In this document: in pieces, positions 16,020-24,491 of the stretch
How the letters are laid out: each line of letters begins with the position of its first letter
Position numbering within the stretch: the first letter of the stretch is position 1
Origin: Shimia sp.
GTDB lineage: Bacteria; Pseudomonadota; Alphaproteobacteria; Rhodobacterales; Rhodobacteraceae
Assembly: GCF_022448905.1 (NCBI RefSeq)
Contig: NZ_JAKVCW010000005.1
Location: forward strand, 186,001 to 250,000
Length of the DNA stretch: 64,000 nt
Reading direction: 5' to 3'
Made by a program: the position numbers and the translations under genes
Notes under the pieces: model-generated
Seen by the model: only the letters and a program-made list of their open reading frames with translations
What the model was told of the DNA's origin: nothing
Database searches by the model: none

Positions 16020-16909
16020 TGTTGTGGTAGGTCCGTCATTTGAAGTTCACGCCGTGGTTTTGGTTTGGGCGCATTGGGGTCTGGCGGTGGCGGGAACAAT
16101 ATATCCTGCACCCACTGTCTTGCATCATCACAGCCGTCGCCCTTGGGAGGCGGGTCCTGGTTCACACAGCCAGTTGTGCCATCAGGGCAGTTCAGGCGGA
16201 CATGGAAATGATAATGGTGCCCCCACCAAGGCCGGATTTTCCGCAGCCACGCACGATCACCTTTGGCGTCATCACACATCTGCACTTTGGCGCCAGGAAA
16301 CACAAAAATCCGCGCCACACGAGGATCATTTGCGGCTGCTTTCAGGATCTCATGATGCTGTTTCGTCCAACTGCTGTTGACATAAGCGCCCCTGTCCCGG
16401 CGCATGGAAATCGAGGAAATGCTCTCACGTTCTGCTGCTGTCAGGTTGAGCCGGTTTGCGGGTAACATCCATATATCAATGTCCAATCCCAGTTGATGGG
16501 AACGGTGGCCGGTCAACATTGGCCCCCCGCGAGGCTGGCTGATATCGCCAATATAAAGCCCATTCCACCCTGGCTGCTGCGCGGCCTTGGCAGAGAGGTC
16601 TTTGATATAGTCTATCGTGACCGGATGCCCCCAGTTCCGGTTGCGCGACAGGCGCATGGCCTGCCATGTCGGGCCCGTTTCCGGCAGCATATCACCGCCG
16701 GCGAGGCAGCCTTTGGAATACCCGCCGAACGGCGCGCTGCTTTGTTGGGAGGCGACAGGTTTGGCACCAAAAAGCTGTTTGGCCTGAACGCCTTGCATGC
16801 TTACGGGCACCTGCTGCTGGGTCGATACGGCAACGGTGCGCTCCGGCGCTTCATTCTTACACGCGGCAAGCCCGATCAGGGCCAATACAGTTAAGAAGCG
16901 GTAGACCAT
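15992..16909 (-). CDS. mepA: Penicillin-insensitive murein endopeptidase, lipoprotein
   Basis: MepA cleaves the D-Ala-meso-DAP cross-link of peptidoglycan. The 305-residue protein starts with a lipoprotein signal (LIGLAAC, Cys17). The LAS metallopeptidase zinc ligands are seen in GHRSHQLGLDIDIW and HYHFHVRLNC. A cysteine-rich, proline-rich C-terminus (CPDGTTGC, GDGCDDARQWV) is typical. The gene overlaps the MFS gene upstream by 19 bases and the phytase-like gene downstream by 28, so the three probably form one transcript. Confidence 0.95.
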   Translation of the reverse strand: MVYRFLTVLALIGLAACKNEAPERTVAVSTQQQVPVSMQGVQAKQLFGAKPVASQQSSAPFGGYSKGCLAGGDMLPETGPTWQAMRLSRNRNWGHPVTIDYIKDLSAKAAQQPGWNGLYIGDISQPRGGPMLTGHRSHQLGLDIDIWMLPANRLNLTAAERESISSISMRRDRGAYVNSSWTKQHHEILKAAANDPRVARIFVFPGAKVQMCDDAKGDRAWLRKIRPWWGHHYHFHVRLNCPDGTTGCVNQDPPPKGDGCDDARQWVQDILFPPPPDPNAPKPKPRRELQMTDLPQQCVAVLQSP

Positions 16910-18243
16910 GTGTCGCTGTCTCCCTTTGGGTTGACCCAGCGTAGCAGGATCAGGCCCAAGAGGAAAAGAGCGATCAGCGGTGTCACGCCAATCTGCTGGC
17001 TGCCAGACCAGAGCGTGACAACACCAATCAGGAAGGGCGCAATGAAGGAGGTTGCTTTGCCGGCCAAGGCATAAAGCCCAAAGGACTCCGCGGTTTTGCC
17101 CGGCAGTGCCTGACGCACCATCATCGAGCGGCTGGCGGATTGGATTACACCGCCGGCCGCGCCAATCAGCGCGCCCAAGATATAGAATGCCACATCGGGC
17201 AACTTGGAGGTTTCTTCGACGGCAAGGCCAAAGACGTTCTCGCGGGAGATAAAGACAATCGCAATGGCCACACCACAGAGCACAAAGATGCAGAATGTGA
17301 TGACCGGTTTTGGTCCAAGTTTTTCGTCAGCCCGCCCGCCGATCCAAGCAAAGATTGCGCCGGAGATGATTGCCAGAATGCCAAAGATGCCCACATCCAC
17401 CACTGACCAATTCAACACGCCGGCCGCGTAGATCCCGCCAAAGGTATACATCCCATTCAGCGCATCACGGTAGAACATGGAGCTGCCGAGGTAGGCAAAC
17501 AATGAAGGCGTCTGTGGTAGGTTTTGAATGGTGCCCCAGACTTCCTTCAACGCACCAGCCGTTGCGCCCTTTACAGGTTTGGTGGGCTTTGGATCACGCA
17601 CCCAAAGAAAGAACGGGATCATAAACACCGCATACCAAAGCGCGGTCAGCGGGCCAACAAAGCGCGTGCCTTCCCGCTGGCTTGCGTCCAGACCAAAGGC
17701 CGGGTCCAACCCGATCATGGTCTTGCCGCTCTGCGCATCCTCGGCAAACAGCGCCAGCATCAGTACAAGTGCAAACAAGCCACCGACATAACCAAACGCC
17801 CAGCCATTGCCGGAGATACGCCCCACCTCTTCTTTGGTGCCCAGTTCCGGCAGCATCGAATTGGTAAAGATCGTGGCGAACTCCATACCAATCATGCCAA
17901 TGGCGAAAAGCAGGAGGGTGGTGTGCAAATCAAAGCTGTCTGGCGCGGCAAACCAAAGGCCAAAGGACCCGACAACATACATCGCTGAGAACAGCCAGAT
18001 CCAGCGCAGTCGGTTCCCGGAATTGTCCGCCATGGCACCCAGCACCGGCGCGAGGATGGCAATGACAATGCCAGCTGCGGCAACGCCAAATCCCCAGGCT
18101 GCTTGAGCCTCGGCGCCGTCACCCATCAAGTCTTTGATGTATGGTGCAAAAATAAAGGTGATGAGGAGGGTGTTATATGGCTGGCTTGCCCAGTCAAAAA
18201 AGAACCAACCCCAAATGCGCTTGCGCGCTGAAACTTGTGACAT
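16891..18243 (-). CDS. MFS transporter, UMF1/Atg22-like family
   Basis: A 450-residue membrane protein with about 12 hydrophobic helices. The N-terminal motif RIWGWFFFDWASQPYNTLL is the hallmark of the UMF1 (Atg22-like) branch of the major facilitator superfamily, and MADNSGNRLRW is the loop 2-3 motif. Substrates of bacterial members are not well defined; the yeast relative exports amino acids from the vacuole. I chose ATG 18243 because GGGGGG lies 6 bases upstream; ATG 18249 directly abuts it. It heads the MFS-mepA-phytase-like unit. Confidence 0.9.
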   Translation of the reverse strand: MSQVSARKRIWGWFFFDWASQPYNTLLITFIFAPYIKDLMGDGAEAQAAWGFGVAAAGIVIAILAPVLGAMADNSGNRLRWIWLFSAMYVVGSFGLWFAAPDSFDLHTTLLLFAIGMIGMEFATIFTNSMLPELGTKEEVGRISGNGWAFGYVGGLFALVLMLALFAEDAQSGKTMIGLDPAFGLDASQREGTRFVGPLTALWYAVFMIPFFLWVRDPKPTKPVKGATAGALKEVWGTIQNLPQTPSLFAYLGSSMFYRDALNGMYTFGGIYAAGVLNWSVVDVGIFGILAIISGAIFAWIGGRADEKLGPKPVITFCIFVLCGVAIAIVFISRENVFGLAVEETSKLPDVAFYILGALIGAAGGVIQSASRSMMVRQALPGKTAESFGLYALAGKATSFIAPFLIGVVTLWSGSQQIGVTPLIALFLLGLILLRWVNPKGDSDTWSTAS

Positions 18244-18299
18244 CCGCATCCCCCCGGACTTTCAAATACACTTAGACGGGATGTCACAACCATAGCAAG

Positions 18300-18836
18300 T
18301 TAATCCTGCATTGGGGGCCACGGTCTGGTGGTCTCTGCGGCAATCCAGTTGGCCACCCACTCGGGGGCCGCTGGCGATTGCTCGTCCAAACCCATGGCTT
18401 CCATCACCCGATCCGGCGTCACAATCCCGTTCTTGTCGGTCACCGCCGCCCGGTAGAGCGCATGGTTGGCGCATTCACCGTTTTGCTTCCACATGGATTG
18501 CTCCAGATAGATAAACCGCGCATCCCAGAACACCGCCCGGCTGCGCATCTCAATCTTCTCGAATGTGCGGATGCGGCGGCGATAGCGCACGGTGGCGCCT
18601 GCCATGGTCATGTTCCACTTTTCCCGACGCAATACACTGACCAGGCCAATGCGCTGCGCCAGTGGGATACGACCCAAGTCAAACAAGGTCAGCGTGCGCC
18701 CGTTGTTTAACTCCATCCACAGGTCAATGTCAGACGGCCAACAGCGGTGCTCGGACACATGGGTGCCTGTCAACGGCAGCGAGGATGCGTTGCGAAATTT
18801 GATCAGCTCTTTGACCATGCGCATGATGGGATACAT
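18300..18836 (-). CDS. Hot-dog fold acyl-CoA thioesterase family protein
   Basis: A 178-residue single hot-dog domain of the FadM/4HBT-like type. The helix region DIDLWMELNNGRTLTLFDLGR is the expected position for the active-site acid and the Asn. Basic strands (GATVRYRRRIRTFEKIEMRSR) follow. The AAGGAG site supports ATG 18836. The likely role is hydrolysis of a cytosolic acyl-CoA, but no substrate can be read from the sequence. It stands alone on the minus strand, divergent from yggT. Confidence 0.82.
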   Translation of the reverse strand: MYPIMRMVKELIKFRNASSLPLTGTHVSEHRCWPSDIDLWMELNNGRTLTLFDLGRIPLAQRIGLVSVLRREKWNMTMAGATVRYRRRIRTFEKIEMRSRAVFWDARFIYLEQSMWKQNGECANHALYRAAVTDKNGIVTPDRVMEAMGLDEQSPAAPEWVANWIAAETTRPWPPMQD

Positions 18837-18961
18837 GGGGCTCTCCTTTGCCTGCCCTTCAATGCCTTCCGCAACACATCGTCAACCGAGATTCCAGCGC
18901 AGGCTTGTGCTTTGACGCAACGGTGCTTAACTGTGCCCCAATCGGAGCAAAGGAGCCTCTC

Positions 18962-19246
18962 ATGATGGCAATTTACGGCCCGCTGCGGCTGATCTTGGAT
19001 ATCGCCTTCTTCTTCATGCTGGCACATATCATCATGAGCTGGCTGATCAATTTCCAGGTCCTGAACCTGCGCCAGCCACTGGTGTCGCAAATCTGGACCG
19101 GCCTGAACCGTCTTCTGGAGCCAATCTACGAGCCGGTGCGACGTGTGATGCCGGACACCCGCCCGCTGGATCTCGCGCCCTTGGTGGTCTTTGTGATCAT
19201 CATTTCCCTGCGAGACTACATTCTGCCAGCGGTTCTTCTTGGATAA
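18962..19246 (+). CDS. yggT: YggT family membrane protein
   Basis: A 94-residue protein with two hydrophobic segments flanking the YggT signature (LEPIYEPVRRVMPDTRPLDLAPLVVF). I chose the ATG at 18962 because AAAGGAG lies 6 bases upstream. YggT proteins are linked to cell-envelope integrity and division in other bacteria, but the molecular role is unsettled. It precedes recQ with an 81-base gap. Confidence 0.92.
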   Translation: MMAIYGPLRLILDIAFFFMLAHIIMSWLINFQVLNLRQPLVSQIWTGLNRLLEPIYEPVRRVMPDTRPLDLAPLVVFVIIISLRDYILPAVLLG

Positions 19247-19327
19247 CCTGCGCCTTCGGGCTTGAGGCTCCCGCCTGCCTATGGGACAGTCGCGCGAAAC
19301 GCAGATTGTCCCAACAAAAGGTGAAAA

Positions 19328-21367
19328 ATGCAGGCCGCAACCACGGTTCTGAGCGATGTTTTTGGCTTTGACGCCTTCCGCCCGGGACAAGAAGACATCG
19401 TGGAAGCTGTCACGCGCGGTGACAATGTGTTGGCGATCATGCCAACCGGCGGCGGCAAGTCCCTTTGTTATCAATTGCCTGCCCTCATCCGCGGCGGCGT
19501 CACCGTTGTGATCTCGCCGCTGATAGCGTTGATGCGCGACCAGGTACGTGCCCTGCGTGAGGCAGGGGTCGAAGCCGGCGCGTTGACGTCGGGCAATACC
19601 GAAGAAGAAACCGCACAGGTATGGGACGCTATCGATGCAGGCCGCCTCAAGCTGCTTTACATCGCGCCAGAACGGTTGGCGTCCGGCGCCGCGCTGGGCA
19701 TGTTGCGCCAAATAGGCGTGGGCCTGATTGCGGTGGATGAAGCCCATTGTGTGAGCCAATGGGGGCATGATTTCCGGCCGGACTACCTGCGTATTGGCGA
19801 GCTGCAACGGGCGCTCGACGTACCAATCGCTGCCTTCACAGCCACAGCAGATGCCGAGACACGCGACGAGATTGTTGAGCGTTTGTTTGGTGGAGTCGCG
19901 CCAGAGACCTTTCTGCACGGCTTTGATCGTCCGAACCTGCACTTGGCCTTTGCCGCTAAGGACAATCCCCGAAAGCAGATCCTGCAGTTCGCCGCTGCCC
20001 GCAAAGGGCAGTCCGGCATTGTCTATTGCGGCACTCGGGCCAAGACGGAAACCCTCGCCAAAGCGCTGCGAGACGAGGGCCATTTGGCCTTGCACTATCA
20101 CGGCGGTATGGATCCGCAGGAACGTCGTGACACCGAAGTGCGGTTCCAGCGCGAGGACGGGTTGATTGTTGTCGCTACCGTGGCCTTTGGCATGGGGGTG
20201 GATAAGCCAGATATTCGTTGGGTTGCCCATGCGGATTTGCCCAAGTCGATTGAGGCCTATTACCAAGAGATTGGCCGCGCTGGGCGGGATGGCGCGCCGG
20301 CGGAAACCCTCACTTTATTCGGCCCTGACGACATTCGGTTACGTCGTTCTCAAATTGATGAAGGTCTTGCGCCGCCTGAACGTCGCGCGGCGGATCATGC
20401 CCGCCTCAACGCGTTGCTTGGTTTGGCCGAGGCTTTGGAATGCCGCCGTGCGAACCTCTTGCAATACTTCGGAGAAACTGAGGTCACCTGCGGGAAATGC
20501 GACCTCTGTGATACGCCGCCTGAGGTGTTTGATGGCACGGAGGCGGTGCGCAAAGCGCTTTCGGCTATTCTACGCACCGGCGAATGGTTTGGCACCGGTC
20601 ACTTGATCGACATCCTGCTTGGCAATGAGACCGACAAAGTGCGCGAGCGCGGGCATGATGTGCTGCCGACCTATGGCGTTGGCAAGGAATATGACAAACG
20701 CCAATGGCAGGCTGTGTTCCGCCAGATGATGGGGCACGATTTGGTGCGTCCCAACCCGGAACGCCATGGCGCGCTTATGATGACCGAACGGGCGCGGCCC
20801 GTGTTGCGGGATGAGGAAACCGTCAAGCTTCGCCGTGATACCATCCGCACTACCTCACGCCGTCCTGCGGCCAAAACCCTGGTCAGCGAAGAAAACGCGC
20901 CGCTCATGTCCGCACTGAAAGCCAAACGCCGCGCCTTGGCCGAAGCGGCGAAAGTTCCCGCCTATGTGATCTTCCCGGACCGCACGCTCGCAGAGATGGC
21001 CGAGGTGCGTCCAGGTAATCTGGACGACATGGCGCGTGTGAACGGTGTGGGCGCCAAGAAACTGGCGAACTACGGCGATGCTTTTCTGGAGGTTATCAAC
21101 GGGGAAGCGGAGCAAATGCACCCAAGCCGCCGCAAAATCGCCGGCCGACAGGATGCGGACCTCTACGACCAACTGTTGGAAGCGCAATCCAATCTGCTGC
21201 GTGGCCCAGAGGGTATCGACAAACCGATGAGTTGTTCCGCAGGGATGTTGGCCAAAGTTGCCAGCACCAAGCCGCGGGATGCGCAAGCGATGGAGCGCTT
21301 GCTTGGGGATCGCCGTGCCGAACGTTTTGGGGATGCCTTTCTGGAAATCCTCCGCGACGCCAACTAG
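19328..21367 (+). CDS. recQ: ATP-dependent DNA helicase RecQ
   Basis: A 3'-5' DNA helicase of recombination and repair. Helicase motif 0 (FRPGQ), Walker A (MPTGGGKSLCYQLPAL), DEAH (VDEAHCVSQWGHDFRPDY) and motif VI (QEIGRAGRDG) are all present. The RecQ-C zinc site appears as CRR...TCGKCDLC, followed by the winged helix and a C-terminal HRDC domain (about 520-600). At 679 residues it is slightly long, owing to a C-terminal extension after HRDC. It is followed after 27 bases by yaaA. Confidence 0.97.
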   Translation: MQAATTVLSDVFGFDAFRPGQEDIVEAVTRGDNVLAIMPTGGGKSLCYQLPALIRGGVTVVISPLIALMRDQVRALREAGVEAGALTSGNTEEETAQVWDAIDAGRLKLLYIAPERLASGAALGMLRQIGVGLIAVDEAHCVSQWGHDFRPDYLRIGELQRALDVPIAAFTATADAETRDEIVERLFGGVAPETFLHGFDRPNLHLAFAAKDNPRKQILQFAAARKGQSGIVYCGTRAKTETLAKALRDEGHLALHYHGGMDPQERRDTEVRFQREDGLIVVATVAFGMGVDKPDIRWVAHADLPKSIEAYYQEIGRAGRDGAPAETLTLFGPDDIRLRRSQIDEGLAPPERRAADHARLNALLGLAEALECRRANLLQYFGETEVTCGKCDLCDTPPEVFDGTEAVRKALSAILRTGEWFGTGHLIDILLGNETDKVRERGHDVLPTYGVGKEYDKRQWQAVFRQMMGHDLVRPNPERHGALMMTERARPVLRDEETVKLRRDTIRTTSRRPAAKTLVSEENAPLMSALKAKRRALAEAAKVPAYVIFPDRTLAEMAEVRPGNLDDMARVNGVGAKKLANYGDAFLEVINGEAEQMHPSRRKIAGRQDADLYDQLLEAQSNLLRGPEGIDKPMSCSAGMLAKVASTKPRDAQAMERLLGDRRAERFGDAFLEILRDAN

Positions 21368-21394
21368 ATAGACTTCAAACAGAAGGACCGCCAA

Positions 21395-22168
21395 ATGCTT
21401 GTTGTGATTTCGCCCGCCAAACGTCTGAACTGGGATCCTGTTGAGGGCCCAATGACGGAGCCCGCGTTTCAGGAAGATGCCGTGCGTTTGGCCAAGACGG
21501 CACGCAATCTGACGCTTGCCGATCTGCGCAAACTGATGGACCTGAGCCCGGACCTGGCGAAACTCAACCGCGATCGGTTCAAGGCCTTTGAGGACGCTCC
21601 ATCAGCAGACCTCACCCGCCCTGCGGTGCATGCCTTCGCGGGCGACACTTATGTTGGCTTGGATGCGGCCAGCCTTGAAGCGGACGAGATGACCTGGGCA
21701 CAAGATCACTTGCGGATATTGTCGGGTCTCTACGGGATACTGCGCCCATTAGATGCGATGCAGGCCTATCGTCTGGAAATGGGTAGCCGCCTGAAAACGC
21801 GTCGCGGCAAGTCGCTTTATGAGTATTGGCGTCAGGCCCCTGCCAAAGCGTTGCGCGCGCAGGCGGAAGAGTTGAACACGGACACATTGGTCAACTGTGC
21901 CAGCCAAGAATACTTCGGCGCCGTTGATTTGAAAGCGCTAAAGCTGCGCGTCATCACACCGGTGTTCATGGAAGAGCGAAACGGCGAGGCCAAGATCGTC
22001 TCTTTCTTTGCCAAAAAGGCACGGGGTAGCATGGCGCGTTACGTCATCCATAATCGCCTGACAGAGGCGGAGGGGCTCAAGGATTTTGACTACGGCGGCT
22101 ATCGGTTCCAGCCGGACCTGTCAGAAGGTGACCGCTGGGTGTTTCTGCGCGATTACCCGGAGGCTTGA
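21395..22168 (+). CDS. yaaA: Peroxide stress protein YaaA
   Basis: A 257-residue member of the YaaA/DUF328 family, which in E. coli lowers free intracellular iron during peroxide stress. Conserved stretches include the N-terminal VISPAKRLNWDP, RPLDAMQAYRLEMGSRL and the late ARYVIHNRL. The gene follows recQ in the same orientation and may share its transcript. Its last 16 bases overlap the end of the convergent histidine kinase gene. Confidence 0.93.
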   Translation: MLVVISPAKRLNWDPVEGPMTEPAFQEDAVRLAKTARNLTLADLRKLMDLSPDLAKLNRDRFKAFEDAPSADLTRPAVHAFAGDTYVGLDAASLEADEMTWAQDHLRILSGLYGILRPLDAMQAYRLEMGSRLKTRRGKSLYEYWRQAPAKALRAQAEELNTDTLVNCASQEYFGAVDLKALKLRVITPVFMEERNGEAKIVSFFAKKARGSMARYVIHNRLTEAEGLKDFDYGGYRFQPDLSEGDRWVFLRDYPEA

Positions 22169-24333
22169 AGCGGCAGCTCTTCAGGCTCGGGGAACGGGTC
22201 CACAGTCTCGCCGGTATAGACTTCGGCGATCACCTTGAAGATTTCCTTCTTGCGCAATGGTTTGGTGAGGTACCTGTCCAAACCGTGTGACAAGATGTGT
22301 TCCTCATCGCCGTCATTGGCCAAGGCAGTCAGTGCGATAATCGGCACATGGCCCTTGGTGGCCTCTTCCAATTCGCGAATTTTCTGCGTGGCCTCGGTGC
22401 CATCCATACGCGGCATGGAGATATCCATAAAGATCAGGTCTGGCGCGTAGGACTTGAACTTCTCCACCGCTTCGACGCCGTCGTGGGCAAACTCAAGATC
22501 AATGTTCAGTGACTTAAGCAGTTTTTCCAACACCAGGCGGTTCGTCTTGTTGTCCTCAGCGGACAACACACGCATGCGCCGTTTGGTTGGTTTGCTGCGC
22601 TGGGAGGCCCCGGCGTTTGCGGCTTTGGCAATGCCGAGGTTCAACTCGGCGCGCGAGCCCGGTTTCTGCAAAATCGCTTTCACCAGCGAGTCCTTTTCCA
22701 TGCCGGCAAAGACCTTCAAATCACTGGTCAGCGCCAGGATCGGCGTGGTGACTTCCATTTTTTGCAGCTCGGTGCTCAATTCGCGGGCGTTGATGCCGGT
22801 CGGGGTGTGGTCCGCCAGAATCAAATCTACATGTGGTGCCAGCAACAGCACCTGGGTTTGATCTGTGCAAATGGTCACTGTCGCGCCCATCTGTTCCAAC
22901 TGTTTGTGCAGCAGGTCGCTGTTCACTTCCACGTCGGAGGCCACCAAAATGTGCTGGACACTGTCAGGAAGCGGAATTGGCAGCTGTTCGCAGTCTTCCT
23001 CAATCGGCATAGAGAGACGGAATCCAAAAGAGGTGCCTTCTCCTACAACAGAATCCACCCAGATTTCGCCGGACATCAGACCTACGAGTTGTTTGGTCAG
23101 CGCCAGCCCAAGTCCTGTGCCCTCGAACTCACGGTTCTGGCTAGTGTCGACCTGATTGAATTCGCCAAAGATGTGGTCGAGTTTTTCTTCCGGGATGCCA
23201 ATGCCCGTGTCTTGCACGGTCACATGGATTACCGCTTCAGAGCCATCATTGGTGATCACACCAACAACCTGCACCTGTACATGCCCGTGATGGGTGAACT
23301 TCACGCCATTGCCCACAAGATGGGTCAAGATCTGTCGCATACGCCCGATGTCGCCGACAAATTTCGTGGGCAGGAACAGGTCGTAATCCACCAACAGTTC
23401 CACGCCTTTTTCTCGCGCGGAAACCTGGTGCAGCGTCATGACTTCATGGATGCAACGCTCCAGATCAAACGGCTCGGTCCGCAGACCAACGTTTTCGGCG
23501 CCTAGCTTAGAGTAGTCGAGCACGTCGTTGATGATGGAGAGCAGCGCCTCGCCTGAGTTTTTGATGGTGGAGGCAAACAGACGTTGTTCTTCGCTCAACG
23601 TGGTGTCCATCAACAGGCTGGCCATACCCACCACACCGTTCATTGGCGTGCGCAATTCGTGGCTCATATTTGCAAGGAAGGCGGATTTGGCCTTGCTGGC
23701 GGCCTCTGCTTCTTGACGGGCACGCTGAAGTTCCGCTTCTTTGCGCACGGACTCAGTAATGTTCATCGCGAGGCTGGCACGGTCTTCGCCCTGATCACGC
23801 TGGTCGATCAGCTTCAGGAATTCCTCGTTCCACAGGCGCACAATCACCGGCTCCGGTTCATCGTCGTGCCAGCGCTGTTCCATCATGTTGCACCAGTCAT
23901 CGGGCGATGTGTCTTCCAACACAAACAGCCCCTCATGGGCCGCAAACTCCATGATTTCCTGATAGCTGATGCCGGGCTTGATGCGGTCGGCACCTTCAAA
24001 AATGGCCAGATACGCCGGGTTGGCGGCGATCATTTTGCCTTTGGCATCAAAAAAAGCGAAACCATCCCGAATCGTGGCGATGGAATGCCAAAGCCGCTGT
24101 TCCGCCTTGTCCGCACGCTCTTTGGCGGTTTCCAGCTCGTTGCGGACTTTCTTGTTTTCCTTGACGACGGTCTGGTATTCGGCGCGTGTTTCGACGATTT
24201 CATTAGACAATTGCGCAGCATGTTTGCCCAGCTTGCGGTTGGCTGCATAAAGCTCGCGCTTTTTCAGCTCCAGCAAGCGTTCGGCTGCCAAACGTGCCCG
24301 TCTTTCGTCCGCAAGTTTTTGCGCCAGCGACAT
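22153..24333 (-). CDS. Soluble hybrid histidine kinase with PAS and two receiver domains
   Basis: The 726-residue protein has no clear membrane segment. It starts with a long charged coiled coil (about 1-95), followed by a PAS domain with FFDAKGKMIAANPAYLAIFEG. The acceptor His225 lies in ANMSHELRTPMNGV. ATP-binding boxes are HLVGNGVKF, DTGIGIP and GTGLGLALT. A divergent first receiver (about 490-605) keeps only part of the acidic pocket. A canonical second receiver has Asp637 in FMDISMPRMDG and the Lys in LTKPLRK. With no output domain, phosphoryl flow to a separate transfer protein is likely. It is cytosolic and thus distinct from the other two kinases here. Confidence 0.94.
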   Translation of the reverse strand: MSLAQKLADERRARLAAERLLELKKRELYAANRKLGKHAAQLSNEIVETRAEYQTVVKENKKVRNELETAKERADKAEQRLWHSIATIRDGFAFFDAKGKMIAANPAYLAIFEGADRIKPGISYQEIMEFAAHEGLFVLEDTSPDDWCNMMEQRWHDDEPEPVIVRLWNEEFLKLIDQRDQGEDRASLAMNITESVRKEAELQRARQEAEAASKAKSAFLANMSHELRTPMNGVVGMASLLMDTTLSEEQRLFASTIKNSGEALLSIINDVLDYSKLGAENVGLRTEPFDLERCIHEVMTLHQVSAREKGVELLVDYDLFLPTKFVGDIGRMRQILTHLVGNGVKFTHHGHVQVQVVGVITNDGSEAVIHVTVQDTGIGIPEEKLDHIFGEFNQVDTSQNREFEGTGLGLALTKQLVGLMSGEIWVDSVVGEGTSFGFRLSMPIEEDCEQLPIPLPDSVQHILVASDVEVNSDLLHKQLEQMGATVTICTDQTQVLLLAPHVDLILADHTPTGINARELSTELQKMEVTTPILALTSDLKVFAGMEKDSLVKAILQKPGSRAELNLGIAKAANAGASQRSKPTKRRMRVLSAEDNKTNRLVLEKLLKSLNIDLEFAHDGVEAVEKFKSYAPDLIFMDISMPRMDGTEATQKIRELEEATKGHVPIIALTALANDGDEEHILSHGLDRYLTKPLRKKEIFKVIAEVYTGETVDPFPEPEELPLQASG

Positions 24334-24491
24334 ACGCCGATCCCTAAATCGTCCAATCCGTTGTCCGTCGTTCTCTCAAATGTCCATGAATATCTGCTTA
24401 ATCGGATAGGCTGCATTTGCTGAATCTCTTATCGTTGCCAAGTCCGTGGCCCCCATGGCACCATTGCGTCATTGATTGATGGAGAAGCCTA

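Noticed and set aside
18803-20266. A 487-codon open frame on the minus strand across yggT and recQ
   Set aside because: Antisense shadow of recQ, which has all helicase motifs; no start signal or recognisable domain.
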